Shown one piece after another: positions 16,912-25,535 of a stretch of 64,000 nucleotides of DNA. Each line of letters opens with the position of its first letter. Position 1 is the first letter of the stretch. The stretch is from CAXQZM01 sp965229645 (lineage in GTDB: Bacteria > Pseudomonadota > Alphaproteobacteria > UBA7985), in contig OZ245893.1 in the NCBI GenBank assembly GCA_965229645.1, positions 806,001 through 870,000 of the forward strand, read 5' to 3'. Position numbers and translations under genes: made by a program. The notes beneath the pieces were generated by a model. The model had not been told where the DNA came from and ran no database searches. It worked only from the letters and a program-made list of their open reading frames with translations.

Positions 16912-18336
16912 ATGGCTGAGCTTGAGACCACCGACGCCCACGACCTGACGGCGGCATTCGCATCGGGGGAACTGTCGCCCGTTGAGGTGACCAAGGCTGT
17001 GTTGAGTCAGATTGATCAGATCAATGGCCGTCTCAATGCCTTCACCGAGGTGGGTTACGAGGCGGCGCTGGCGGACGCGAAAGCCTCGGAAACGCGCTGG
17101 CAACGCGGCGCCCCCTTGTCGCCTTGGGACGGCGTTCCCGCGACGGTCAAGGATTTGATCGCCACCAAGACCTGGCAGCCTGCCTTTGGAAGCCATGTCA
17201 TTCAGTCCGAGCTTGTCGGTGAAGATGGACCGGCGGTCGCGCGGCTGCGCGAAGCGGGCTGTGTCCTGTTGGGCATGACGACGTCGCCCGAATTGGGATG
17301 GAAAGGGGTGAACGACAGCCCGCGCTTTGGGAACACGCGCAATGCTTGGAATTCAGACAAAACGCCTGGCGGCTCAAGCGGCGGGGCGGCAGTTGCCGCC
17401 GCACTGAACCTCGGGTGGTTCCATATCGGCACGGACGGCGGCGGATCGATCCGGATGCCCGCGGCGTTCAGCGGCGTTTTTGGCCTCAAGCCAACATTCG
17501 GGCGCGTACCCGCCTACCCTGCCAGCATTATGGGAACGCTTGCGCATGTCGGGCCGATCACCCGCAGTGTTCGGGATGCAACCGCCATGTTGAACCTCGT
17601 ATCGCGCCAGGACCCAAGGGACTGGTACGCGGGACCAGAGTTGTCCGAAATCCGACTGCCGCCGCTTGGCGACCTACGCGGTTTCAAGATCGCATTCAGC
17701 CCTAACCTTGGACACCTTAAGGTTGATGCCGAAGTGGCCGCTGCCGTGAAGCGTGCCGCAGAAACCCTAACCGACCTGGGCGTGACGGTGGTCGAGAGTC
17801 CCTTTTCGACGATTGGCGCGCAGAAAACTTTTGAAACCCTTTGGTTTGGTGCGGCGCGACATCGCCTTGCAAAACTCAGCGACGCCGAACGGGCGCGGGT
17901 TGATCCCGACCTGATCGCCGCCGCCGAAAGCGCCGCGCACCTAAGCGTCGCCGACCACTTGGACGCCAATCTGCATCGCGCAGAATTGGGGCGGAAGGCG
18001 GAGGCGCTTTTGAACCAATACGATGCCTTGATCACACCGACGGTTCCAGTTCCCGCCTTTGACGTAGGGCGTGAAACCCCTTCGGGTCGGGGACGTTGGA
18101 CCGATTGGGCCGCCTTCAACTATCCATTTAACCTGACCCAGCAGCCAGCCTGTTCGGTGCCTTGCGGCTTCACGGCGGCGGGCTTGCCAATCGGGCTCCA
18201 GGTTATTTCCAGAAAGTACCGGGATGATTGTGTGCTCAAAATCGCCGCAGCTTATCAAGCCGCGTCCCCGGTGCCGTGGCCAAGGACCAAGCAGGTCATC
18301 GAGCCAGCACAAGACCCAATACTTGAACCCGCATAG
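16912..18336 (+). CDS. Amidase-signature hydrolase
   Basis: 474 residues of the amidase-signature family. The catalytic Ser-cisSer-Lys triad is visible: Lys in PATVKDLIA near residue 80, the serines in TPGGSSGGAAVAAAL near 150, and the GTDGGGSIRMP block near 170. It hydrolyses a carboxamide to acid and ammonia in the cytoplasm. The start at 16912 was chosen for the AAGGGA just upstream and because residues from there align with the family start; in-frame starts at 16831 (GTG) and 16843 exist. It heads an operon with a branched-chain-type ABC importer, so the imported ligand is probably its amide substrate or a derivative. Confidence 0.85.
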   Translation: MAELETTDAHDLTAAFASGELSPVEVTKAVLSQIDQINGRLNAFTEVGYEAALADAKASETRWQRGAPLSPWDGVPATVKDLIATKTWQPAFGSHVIQSELVGEDGPAVARLREAGCVLLGMTTSPELGWKGVNDSPRFGNTRNAWNSDKTPGGSSGGAAVAAALNLGWFHIGTDGGGSIRMPAAFSGVFGLKPTFGRVPAYPASIMGTLAHVGPITRSVRDATAMLNLVSRQDPRDWYAGPELSEIRLPPLGDLRGFKIAFSPNLGHLKVDAEVAAAVKRAAETLTDLGVTVVESPFSTIGAQKTFETLWFGAARHRLAKLSDAERARVDPDLIAAAESAAHLSVADHLDANLHRAELGRKAEALLNQYDALITPTVPVPAFDVGRETPSGRGRWTDWAAFNYPFNLTQQPACSVPCGFTAAGLPIGLQVISRKYRDDCVLKIAAAYQAASPVPWPRTKQVIEPAQDPILEPA

Positions 18337-18343
18337 AGCACCA

Positions 18344-18409
18344 ACCAGCAAGGGAGATGACAACATGAAACAGCTTAGAGCGCACACCAACCAAGGAGAC
18401 GACGACATG
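18344..18409 (+). promoter_or_regulatory. Tandemly duplicated ribosome-binding site and start region
   Basis: A ~42-base segment occurs twice in tandem. Each copy holds an AGGGAG or AAGGAG Shine-Dalgarno followed by an in-frame ATG (18365 and 18407). In the reading frame this gives the near-repeat HRAPTSKGDDNMKQ / LRAHTNQGDDDMNQ. Either start could be used; the second leaves a normal Tat signal peptide. Confidence 0.55.
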
Positions 18410-19723
18410 AACCAATCCAATAAGATGAGCCGACGCGACATTTTGAAACGCGGTGCGGTGACAGCGACGGGCGCGGGCCTTTTGTCCACGCTGAACGCTG
18501 GAACCGCCAGCGCCCAATCGAGCGATCCCGTGCGTGTTGGCGCGGCCCTGCCCATGTCGGGCCCAGCGGCGGCGGACGGAATCGAGTTTGAGCGGGGTCT
18601 GCAACTGGCAGCGAACGAAATCAACGCAAATGGCGGTGTTTTGGGACGGTCTGTTGAGATCGTCATTGAAGACACGGCGGACATGGGGGCCGACAAGGTT
18701 AGCCAAGCCATGCAGCGGCTGGTTGACCGGTCCGAAGTTTCCGCGATCATCAACGGCTACAATATCGGCACCAATATGATCGAAATGGACGTGGCGGCGG
18801 ATTCGGATATTATCTTCATCCATTTTAACACGCTGATCCTGCACAATACCAAATTCAAAACCGACCCAGACCGCTACTATGGGTGTTTCCAGGGCGACCC
18901 TCCTGAGTTCTGGTACGGGCCAGGTTTTGTAAAATTCCTCGCCACGCTCGAGGCCGAAGGAAAGTGGACACGACCGAACAACAAACTGGCGGTCATTCCG
19001 TCAGCCAACGAGTACTCGGTCGTGATCGCCAACGCGATCCGAGACACAGCTGCCGAGTATGGCTTCGAGATCAGCCTCTATGAAACCGTACCCTACCCCA
19101 ACAACCAATGGGGTCCGGTGTTGGCCAAGCTGCGCGACGACCCCCCCGCGGCCATCGCCGTGACGCATTTCCTGCCGCAAGACTTGGCGCAATTCATGAT
19201 CGAGTTTGTTCCCGATCCGACCAACTCTTTGGTCTATATGCAGTACGGCCCGTCCTTGCCTGCCTTCCGCGAAATCGGGGGTGAAGCGGTGAATGGCACG
19301 CTCTATTCCACCGTCATAGGCGCGCTGCCCGATGACTATGCTGCCCCGTTTTGGGAGAACTATTATGCGGCCTATGGCGAGAACTCAGCGCCGCTTACGG
19401 GGTCGCAGACCTACGACGCCCTTTGGCACTGGGCCCTATCGGCGGCCATCGCCGGAGGCCCCGGCGACGCCTACGATCCCGAGCAGAACCGCAAAGTGGC
19501 TGGGGCCATGCGCAAGCTCGTCCATCGCGGCGTAAACGGGACATGCCGTTACATCGAAGGTGAGCAGTCGGCCTACTGCTATCCGACGCAAGAGGGCGAC
19601 CCGTCGCTCGGCATGCCGCACCAGTTCCTGCAGCATCAGGACCGTCGACAAGGGCCCAAACTGATCGCGCCCGATCTTTACAAGACGGACGCGTTTGTCG
19701 CGCCACCCTGGCTCCAAACCTAG
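18407..19723 (+). CDS. Branched-chain-type ABC transporter substrate-binding protein (Tat-exported)
   Basis: 438 residues from 18407. The N-terminus carries a twin-arginine signal (SRRDILKRG, then a hydrophobic stretch ending ASAQ). The mature protein begins VRVGAALPMSGPAAADGIE, typical of LivJ/UrtA/AmiC-type type-I periplasmic binding proteins. It collects the ligand for the LivGFHM-like importer encoded downstream. Amidase linkage suggests an amide or urea-like ligand rather than an amino acid. An alternative start at 18365 arises from a duplicated leader. Folding in the cytoplasm before export is implied by the Tat signal. Confidence 0.85.
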   Translation: MNQSNKMSRRDILKRGAVTATGAGLLSTLNAGTASAQSSDPVRVGAALPMSGPAAADGIEFERGLQLAANEINANGGVLGRSVEIVIEDTADMGADKVSQAMQRLVDRSEVSAIINGYNIGTNMIEMDVAADSDIIFIHFNTLILHNTKFKTDPDRYYGCFQGDPPEFWYGPGFVKFLATLEAEGKWTRPNNKLAVIPSANEYSVVIANAIRDTAAEYGFEISLYETVPYPNNQWGPVLAKLRDDPPAAIAVTHFLPQDLAQFMIEFVPDPTNSLVYMQYGPSLPAFREIGGEAVNGTLYSTVIGALPDDYAAPFWENYYAAYGENSAPLTGSQTYDALWHWALSAAIAGGPGDAYDPEQNRKVAGAMRKLVHRGVNGTCRYIEGEQSAYCYPTQEGDPSLGMPHQFLQHQDRRQGPKLIAPDLYKTDAFVAPPWLQT

Positions 19724-19729
19724 GCGATC

Positions 19730-20503
19730 ATGCCGAAACCTGCCGACATTTTGCAGGTTTCAGGTCTGACCAAGACCTATGGCAGCTTGCAAGCTGTCAA
19801 CGGCCTCAACTTTGCTGTACGCCAGGGAGAGATCTTTGGCGTCAGCGGGCCCAACGGCGCCGGGAAGACCACCATGTTCGATCTGGTCTCTGGCGCCACG
19901 CCCGCGACTTCGGGCGACGTACAATTCAACGGACGCAGCCTATTGGGCCAGAGTCCCGACCATATTTGCCACGCTGGATTGGTGCGAACCTTTCAGTTGA
20001 ATGCCGCGTTCGCGGGCCTCAGCTTGTTCGAAAGTGTTCTGATCGGCGCGACATTTGGATCGCACAAGATGCGGGCAAGTACCTGGTTCCGCATCGACAA
20101 AGCAGCGCGCAAACGCGCGCAGGAAGCCATCGACTTCGTCGGCCTTGGGTCGGCGCAAGACACGCGCGCAGGGCAGGCCAACGTCTTTGACCTCAAGCGG
20201 ACCATGATCGCTTGCGCCCTGGCGACCGAACCAAAATTGTTGCTCATGGACGAACCCGTCGGCGGACTGGTGCCCGATGAAATTGACATGATCGCGCGAC
20301 TGGTTGAAAATCTGCGCGATTCGGGCATCACCATACTTCTGATCGAACATGTGATGCGTTTCCTAACGTCTTTGTCCGACCGCATCTTGGTCATACATCA
20401 GGGCGCGAGCCTGTTTGAAGGCACGCCCGACGCCATGCTGCGCGACCCGCAAGTGCGCCAAGTCTATTTGGGAACATCCATCCCAGAGGCCGCCAATGCC
20501 TGA
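19730..20503 (+). CDS. Branched-chain-type ABC transporter ATPase (LivG-like)
   Basis: 257 residues. The Walker A motif is clear (GPNGAGKTT near residue 40), as is Walker B (LLLMDEP near 170). The signature motif is not LSGGQ but reads QANVFDLKRTMIACAL, a variant also seen in some LivG-like proteins. It energises the importer from the cytoplasmic side. It starts 6 bases after the binding-protein gene and overlaps the next ATPase gene by 8 bases, so the operon is tightly packed. Confidence 0.85.
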   Translation: MPKPADILQVSGLTKTYGSLQAVNGLNFAVRQGEIFGVSGPNGAGKTTMFDLVSGATPATSGDVQFNGRSLLGQSPDHICHAGLVRTFQLNAAFAGLSLFESVLIGATFGSHKMRASTWFRIDKAARKRAQEAIDFVGLGSAQDTRAGQANVFDLKRTMIACALATEPKLLLMDEPVGGLVPDEIDMIARLVENLRDSGITILLIEHVMRFLTSLSDRILVIHQGASLFEGTPDAMLRDPQVRQVYLGTSIPEAANA

Positions 20504-21214
20504 GGCCCTGACCATCCGCGCGCTGACCGGCGGCTATGGCCCCCACCCTGTCTTGCATGGTTTGGTTCTTGGCCTGGACGAAGGAAGCCTGATGGCCGTC
20601 GTCGGACCGAACGGGCATGGCAAGTCCACGCTTTTGCGGGCAATCTCTGGCATCTTGCCGAAAGCTGCAGGCCAGATCCGCCTGCACGACATGCGCATTG
20701 ATGACCTTTGCGCAGACCAACGCGCACGGGCGGGCTTGGTCCATATTCCCCAGGGCGATCTGCTGTTCAAAGACCTAAGCGTTTGCGAGAATTTGAGCGC
20801 GGGAGGGTTCTTTCGTCGGGGGGCGGATTTGCAGCAGGGATTTGACGAGGTCTACGCCCTATTCCCAGCGCTGGCCGAGCGGAGGCATCAACGGGCGGCG
20901 TCCCTGTCGGGGGGGAGCGACGCATGGTCGGGATCGGGCGCGGGCTCATGCAAAAGGGGCGCGTCCTGATGATCGACGAACCGTCCTTGGGACTGGCGCC
21001 AGCGATCATCGAGCAGATTTATGGGGCGCTATTGCAAATCAAGTCCAGCGGGCGCGCGATCTTGCTGGTCGAAGAGACGCCCGCACGGATCGAGGCGATC
21101 GCCGACACCGTGATGCTGATCGACGACGGACGGTGCGTCTGGCGCGGAGAGCCGAACGTTTTGATGCAGGATCGGGCCCTATTGGCAACCTATCTGGGAG
21201 GGGTCGAGCCGTGA
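20496..21214 (+). pseudogene. Branched-chain-type ABC transporter ATPase (LivF-like), frameshifted
   Basis: The first part (from 20496) encodes Walker A (GPNGHGKST) and reaches the signature SLSGG; the second part (from 20924) continues MVGIGRGLMQKGRVLMIDEP with Walker B. The two lie in different frames. The break is in a run of seven G at about 20909-20915; eight G would restore LSGGERRMVGIGR. All other parts of the gene look intact, and the neighbouring permease genes are intact. This could be a sequencing or assembly error in a homopolymer, a recent inactivating mutation, or programmed slippage. Read as one gene it would be about 239 residues. Confidence 0.85.
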
Positions 21215-22089
21215 GTGCCATTCCGCAAATTCTGGTCACGGGCCTAACCCTCGGCGCGCTCTACGCTGTTGCAACGCTCGGTCTTTCTTTGGTTTGGGCG
21301 GCGGTGCGTATGCTCAATCTGGCGCATGGCGCCTTACTGGCGCTCGGTGGATACGCGGCCTATGCGGGTGCAACGCATCTGGGATTGCCTGGCTTGCTCG
21401 CCTTTGGCTTTGCTCTGCTCTTGGGCGGGCTCATGGGTTGGATCATGTATTGGGGCTTGGTCCGTCCGATTTTGGATGCACCAGGGTTTGAGACCAATAT
21501 TCTGATCGTTACCGTTGGCCTGGGCATCATCATTGAAAACGGGCTCCTGCAGGTTTTTGGCGGCCAACCCTACGGCCAACCCGTCGCCGTCAGCGGCGCG
21601 ATGGATTTTCTCGGCGTCCGCTTCCCGACACAAAATATGGTCACCATCGGAATCTCGGTGCTGCCGGTCGGGGTTGTCGCGCTGATTCTGAACCGCACGC
21701 GGATTGGGCTGGCCTTAAGGGCCGCCGCGCAGGGGCGCGAAGCGGCGCTTTTGATGGGGCTTCCGGTCAACCAGCTGTTTGCGACGACGATGGCAATGGC
21801 GGGCATGTTGACGGCGGCGTCGGGCGTTCTTGTCAGTTCGATCACACAACTGTCACCGCTTCTTGGCACAGACCCCATGCTCAAAGCACTGATCATGTGC
21901 ATCCTTGCAGGACTCGGCAATGTCAGCGGCGCGATCATGGCGGCGTTCCTGCTGGCAACGATCGAGGTTGCTGCGCAGTACTACTTTGGCGCACGCTGGG
22001 GTTTTCCTGTGCTGCTGATGTTGGTGATCGGTGTCCTGATCTGGCGGCCCAGCGGTCTGTTCTCGGCCGCACCGGTGGAGCGCGCATGA
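21211..22089 (+). CDS. Branched-chain-type ABC transporter permease (LivH-like)
   Basis: 292 residues from a GTG that overlaps the ATPase stop (GTGA at 21211-21214). About eight hydrophobic helices. The N-terminus ILVTGLTLGALYAVATLGLS and the MLNLAHGALLALGGYAAY segment near residue 30-50 are typical of LivH/UrtB permeases. It forms a heterodimeric pore with LivM. Choosing this GTG avoids an out-of-family extension into the ATPase gene. Confidence 0.88.
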   Translation: MSAIPQILVTGLTLGALYAVATLGLSLVWAAVRMLNLAHGALLALGGYAAYAGATHLGLPGLLAFGFALLLGGLMGWIMYWGLVRPILDAPGFETNILIVTVGLGIIIENGLLQVFGGQPYGQPVAVSGAMDFLGVRFPTQNMVTIGISVLPVGVVALILNRTRIGLALRAAAQGREAALLMGLPVNQLFATTMAMAGMLTAASGVLVSSITQLSPLLGTDPMLKALIMCILAGLGNVSGAIMAAFLLATIEVAAQYYFGARWGFPVLLMLVIGVLIWRPSGLFSAAPVERA

Positions 22090-23111
22090 ACGGGCTCTTC
22101 GCCTCCCCCGCGCGCCGTGACCTCGTGATCGGGATCGTGTTTCTCGCGGCCCTTGCGCTTGTCCCCACGATGGATGTGAACCGCTATACGCTGGGTCAGA
22201 TCGTCTTGTTCATGATCTACGGCGCGGTTGCCATGCACTGGAACCTGCTGTTCGGCTATGCAGGGATCTTTTCGCTGGCGCAGCTGATGCTGTTCGGCAT
22301 CGGAGCCTATGCCATGGCCATGCTAAACTTTTACCTAGGTTTTTCGATTTGGCTGGCGATCCCGTTGGCGGCTGGGGTGGCGATGCTCGCCAGTCTTGTG
22401 CTGGGCCTTGCGACCTTGCGTCTGCGCGGTGTCTATACTGCGCTGTTGACCCTGGCGGTGGCGCAGATGGTCACCGTGTTGATCGTCACCGATACGCAGT
22501 GTTTTGTGCAAACCGAAACATCCTGCAGGATGTTCACAGGAGGTGCGGCTGGATTTTACGGCTTTGACGATTTCGGCACCCGCGCCATCTATCGCGGCCA
22601 ATGGCTGGTTGCGAACTACTACATCGTGCTAACCGCCGCCGCGGCAACAGTCATCGCCACGCTGATTGTGATCCACTCAGGCTTGGGCCTCAGTCTGCGC
22701 GCTATGCGCGACAATCCAAGCTATGCGCAGGCACTTGGGGTCAATCGGTTCCGGCTCCACCTTAGGGTATTCGCCGTTACCGCTTTGCTGACCGGATTTA
22801 TGGGTGCCATCTACGCGGGGCATATCCGCACCGTATCGCCGAGCGTCATGTCCTTGAACCAGATGCTGTATCTTATCGCCGCCCTTATCATCGGCGGTGC
22901 AGGCCGCAGTTGGGGCGCGCCGCTGGGGTTGGCCGTCCTCATGATCGCTGATGAGATTTTGCGCGACTATGGCAACCTTCGGCAAATTGGGATTGGCCTC
23001 ATGCTGGTGCTTGTCCCCATCTTCTTCCGCGACGGACTTTTGGGCCTTACCTTGCCCCGCCTCGCAACCAAAACCCGCAACCCGACCCCACCAAACTCAG
23101 AGGAGGAATAA
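22086..23111 (+). CDS. Branched-chain-type ABC transporter permease (LivM-like)
   Basis: 341 residues, with about eight to nine hydrophobic helices. The WNLLFGYAGIFSLAQLMLFG segment near residues 50-70 is the LivM/UrtC signature. The coupling region NPSYAQALGVNRFRLHLRVF lies near 210-230. The start overlaps the LivH stop (ATGA at 22086). The last residues are Thr/Pro-rich and end just before the Shine-Dalgarno of the next gene. Confidence 0.88.
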   Translation: MNGLFASPARRDLVIGIVFLAALALVPTMDVNRYTLGQIVLFMIYGAVAMHWNLLFGYAGIFSLAQLMLFGIGAYAMAMLNFYLGFSIWLAIPLAAGVAMLASLVLGLATLRLRGVYTALLTLAVAQMVTVLIVTDTQCFVQTETSCRMFTGGAAGFYGFDDFGTRAIYRGQWLVANYYIVLTAAAATVIATLIVIHSGLGLSLRAMRDNPSYAQALGVNRFRLHLRVFAVTALLTGFMGAIYAGHIRTVSPSVMSLNQMLYLIAALIIGGAGRSWGAPLGLAVLMIADEILRDYGNLRQIGIGLMLVLVPIFFRDGLLGLTLPRLATKTRNPTPPNSEEE

Positions 23112-24467
23112 ATGAAACAAGATTGGCTTGGAAATATCGTAACCGGTGCGAATGACGCGACACTCGCTGGGATCAATGACTTTATCGAAGGATTTTTGGC
23201 CTACGAGAACAAGGCCGCAAACATCCTAAAGGCCGTTGAAGAAGACCCCGACAATTGCCTGGCGAACGCCTACGCTGGGTTGTTTTACATGTTCCTCGAG
23301 AGCAAGGACGCGCCAGGATTGGCAAGGCCCTACGTGGAAAAAGCCGAAGCTGTGGCCAAGGACGCAACACGCCGTGAGCAAATGAACGTGGCCGCCGTCC
23401 GCGCTTGGGTCGACAATGATATTCCCCAGGCAATCAGACTGTCTGAGGAGATTGCGACCGAATTCCCACGCGATCTCGCCATTGTTAAATCAGCCCAATA
23501 CCACCAGTTCAACCTTGGTAATTGCGCGGGCATGTTGAAACTGGCTGAGTTGGTTTATGACAAGAACGCCGACGTTCCCTATATGCACGGCTTGGCAGCA
23601 TTCGGCTACGAGCAATGCCATCTCCTCGACGAGGCCGAAGCCTCTGCGCGCAAAGCAATCGAGATCAGGCGTAAGGAACCTTGGGCGCATCATGCCCTTG
23701 CGCATGTTATGATCACCCAAGGGCGAATTCAGGAGAGCATTCAATTCCTCAACGACGTGAGCGACACATGGGTCGATTTGAACTCGTTCATGCTCACGCA
23801 TAATTGGTGGCATCTAGGGTTAAATTTGATCAGCCGAGGACGCAATGACGAAACCTTGAAGCTCTATGACGAAAAGGTCTGGGGTGTATGGAAGGAATAC
23901 TCGCAAGACCAAGTCGGGGCGGTATCGCTGTTGATGCGACTGGAACTGGTTGGCGTCGATGTGGGAGACCGCTGGAAGGACCTCGGGGAGTACTTGAAGG
24001 TACGAACCGATGATTTTGTCCAACCGTTCCTTACCATGCAGTATCTCTACGGCTTGGCCAGGGCAGAACTCGCAGAGGCAGATACGTTGATGGACAATTT
24101 GCGAAACTTTGCCGATCAAGCCCCAGACTTTGTTCGCGACGCTTGGCAGAATGTCGCCCTGATCGCCTGCGAAGGCCTCTTGGCCCATGCGCGCGGCGAT
24201 TACTCGACAGCCTTCGCAAAAATGTCGGTGGCGGGACCACGCTTGCTCGAGATTGGCGGCAGTCATGCGCAACGGGCCCTGTTCGACCAAGTTCTGCTCG
24301 ACTGCATGATCAAGACCGGTCGCTACGGGCAGGCTCAGCAAGTCCTCGAATCTGGTCGCGCGCATAACCCGCTCGACCGGCCAACGAACAACAAACTCGT
24401 CAACGTTTACACTCAACTGGGTCTGGGACGTGAGGCCGCCCAAGCACGCGCACGTTTGGTCGCCTAA
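23112..24467 (+). CDS. TTC38-like tetratricopeptide-repeat protein
   Basis: 451 residues, all-helical and soluble. The family signatures PWAHHALAHVMITQGR and FMLTHNWWHLGL lie near residues 195-235, as in the TTC38 family. A GAGGAGG Shine-Dalgarno lies just before the ATG, and the gene directly follows livM, so it is the last gene of the amidase-ABC operon. TTC38 homologues are often linked to amide or amine catabolism genes in bacteria, but their biochemical role is not established. It could be a scaffold or a catalytic accessory for the amidase pathway. Confidence 0.8.
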   Translation: MKQDWLGNIVTGANDATLAGINDFIEGFLAYENKAANILKAVEEDPDNCLANAYAGLFYMFLESKDAPGLARPYVEKAEAVAKDATRREQMNVAAVRAWVDNDIPQAIRLSEEIATEFPRDLAIVKSAQYHQFNLGNCAGMLKLAELVYDKNADVPYMHGLAAFGYEQCHLLDEAEASARKAIEIRRKEPWAHHALAHVMITQGRIQESIQFLNDVSDTWVDLNSFMLTHNWWHLGLNLISRGRNDETLKLYDEKVWGVWKEYSQDQVGAVSLLMRLELVGVDVGDRWKDLGEYLKVRTDDFVQPFLTMQYLYGLARAELAEADTLMDNLRNFADQAPDFVRDAWQNVALIACEGLLAHARGDYSTAFAKMSVAGPRLLEIGGSHAQRALFDQVLLDCMIKTGRYGQAQQVLESGRAHNPLDRPTNNKLVNVYTQLGLGREAAQARARLVA

Positions 24468-24504
24468 ACTAAGACGCGCCAGTATGAAAGATCAGCGCTG
24501 CGAC

Positions 24505-24545
24505 GGTTCCGTGATGGATGCTGCGACTGCGCGCAGCATGACTTC
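24505..24545 (+). repeat. Single isolated core of the ~194-bp repeat
   Basis: Only the hairpin core (TTCCGTGATGGATGCTGCGA and the following CGCGCAGCATGAC) is present, 13 kb from the nearest array. The rest of 24468-24725 shows nothing recognisable. Confidence 0.7.
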
Positions 24546-24725
24546 TCGTTGGGGGTCTTCGTTCTTGGGGCTGATGCGTCTTTGCGGGTGGCAAAATCGC
24601 AAACCACCCCGTCGGGCGTCACCTCTACCCCTTCTGGGAGAGGAAAATTGGAATGCAGGAGGCTGCTGATATTAATGTGATTGCCAGTGATTTTGTTCGC
24701 GCCTGGTCTCGTCTTAGAAGGGCCT

Positions 24726-25535
24726 ATGGTTTCGCGTGCTACTATTCTCGTTTCCCTACTAACCCTCGTTCTGGGACTGGGGGCTGGGGCTTATGGGTTT
24801 CGGCTTTACTTGGGCAGTTTGCAGTTCACCGATTTGAGTGGCGATCCGCAGAGTCTGTTGACGGTCGATCATGGCCAGTTTCAGGATCTGCTCGACGCGC
24901 ATCTCAAGACCGACTTTGACGACGGTATTCACCGCTTTGACTATCGCGCCGCCCTGGCCGACAAGGCGCAGTTGGCGGCCTATTTGGCTGGGCTGCAAGC
25001 CATTGACCCCGCGGCCTTGGGCACCGACGAGGCGCTGGCCTACTGGCTCAACTTTTACAATGCGGGCATGATCCACCTGATCTTGACGCGCGGGGAGTTT
25101 GGGCGGGTCATCGATCAGCAAGCCTACTACTTTTTGACCGACCATTTCACCGTGGCGGACCAGGGCGTGTCGCTCGACAAGATCGAGAATCAGATCATCC
25201 GCCAGCAATGGGCCGAACCGCGCATTCACTACGGCCTGAATTGCGCGAGCCTGTCGTGCCCCAATTTGCAGCCGCGCGTCTTTATGGGCGCGACGCTTGA
25301 GGCGCAACTGGACGCTGCGGCTCGCGCCTATATCAATCATCCGCGCGGGGTTGAGGGGTTGCAAGGGCGTCGCCTCGTGGTTTCGGAGATTTTTGATTGG
25401 TTCGCCGACGACTTCGGCGGCACCGACGCCGCGACCCTCGCGCACCTAGCGACCTATGCCGAGGCTGACCTGAGCCCCGCGCGGCGCTTGCGGTTTTTAC
25501 CCTACGACTGGACCTTGAACATCATCCCAGAATGA
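24726..25535 (+). CDS. DUF547-domain protein with N-terminal membrane anchor
   Basis: 269 residues. A hydrophobic helix at residues 5-27 is either an uncleaved anchor or a signal peptide. The DUF547 fingerprint follows: AYWLNFYNAGMIHLIL near residue 115 and HYGLNCASLSCPNLQP near 175. DUF547 proteins are probably periplasmic and their chemistry is not defined. The start at 24726 places the hydrophobic segment at the N-terminus; an upstream ATG at 24681 is possible. The stop overlaps the next gene by 4 bases, suggesting one transcript with the GT-C protein. Confidence 0.8.
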   Translation: MVSRATILVSLLTLVLGLGAGAYGFRLYLGSLQFTDLSGDPQSLLTVDHGQFQDLLDAHLKTDFDDGIHRFDYRAALADKAQLAAYLAGLQAIDPAALGTDEALAYWLNFYNAGMIHLILTRGEFGRVIDQQAYYFLTDHFTVADQGVSLDKIENQIIRQQWAEPRIHYGLNCASLSCPNLQPRVFMGATLEAQLDAAARAYINHPRGVEGLQGRRLVVSEIFDWFADDFGGTDAATLAHLATYAEADLSPARRLRFLPYDWTLNIIPE

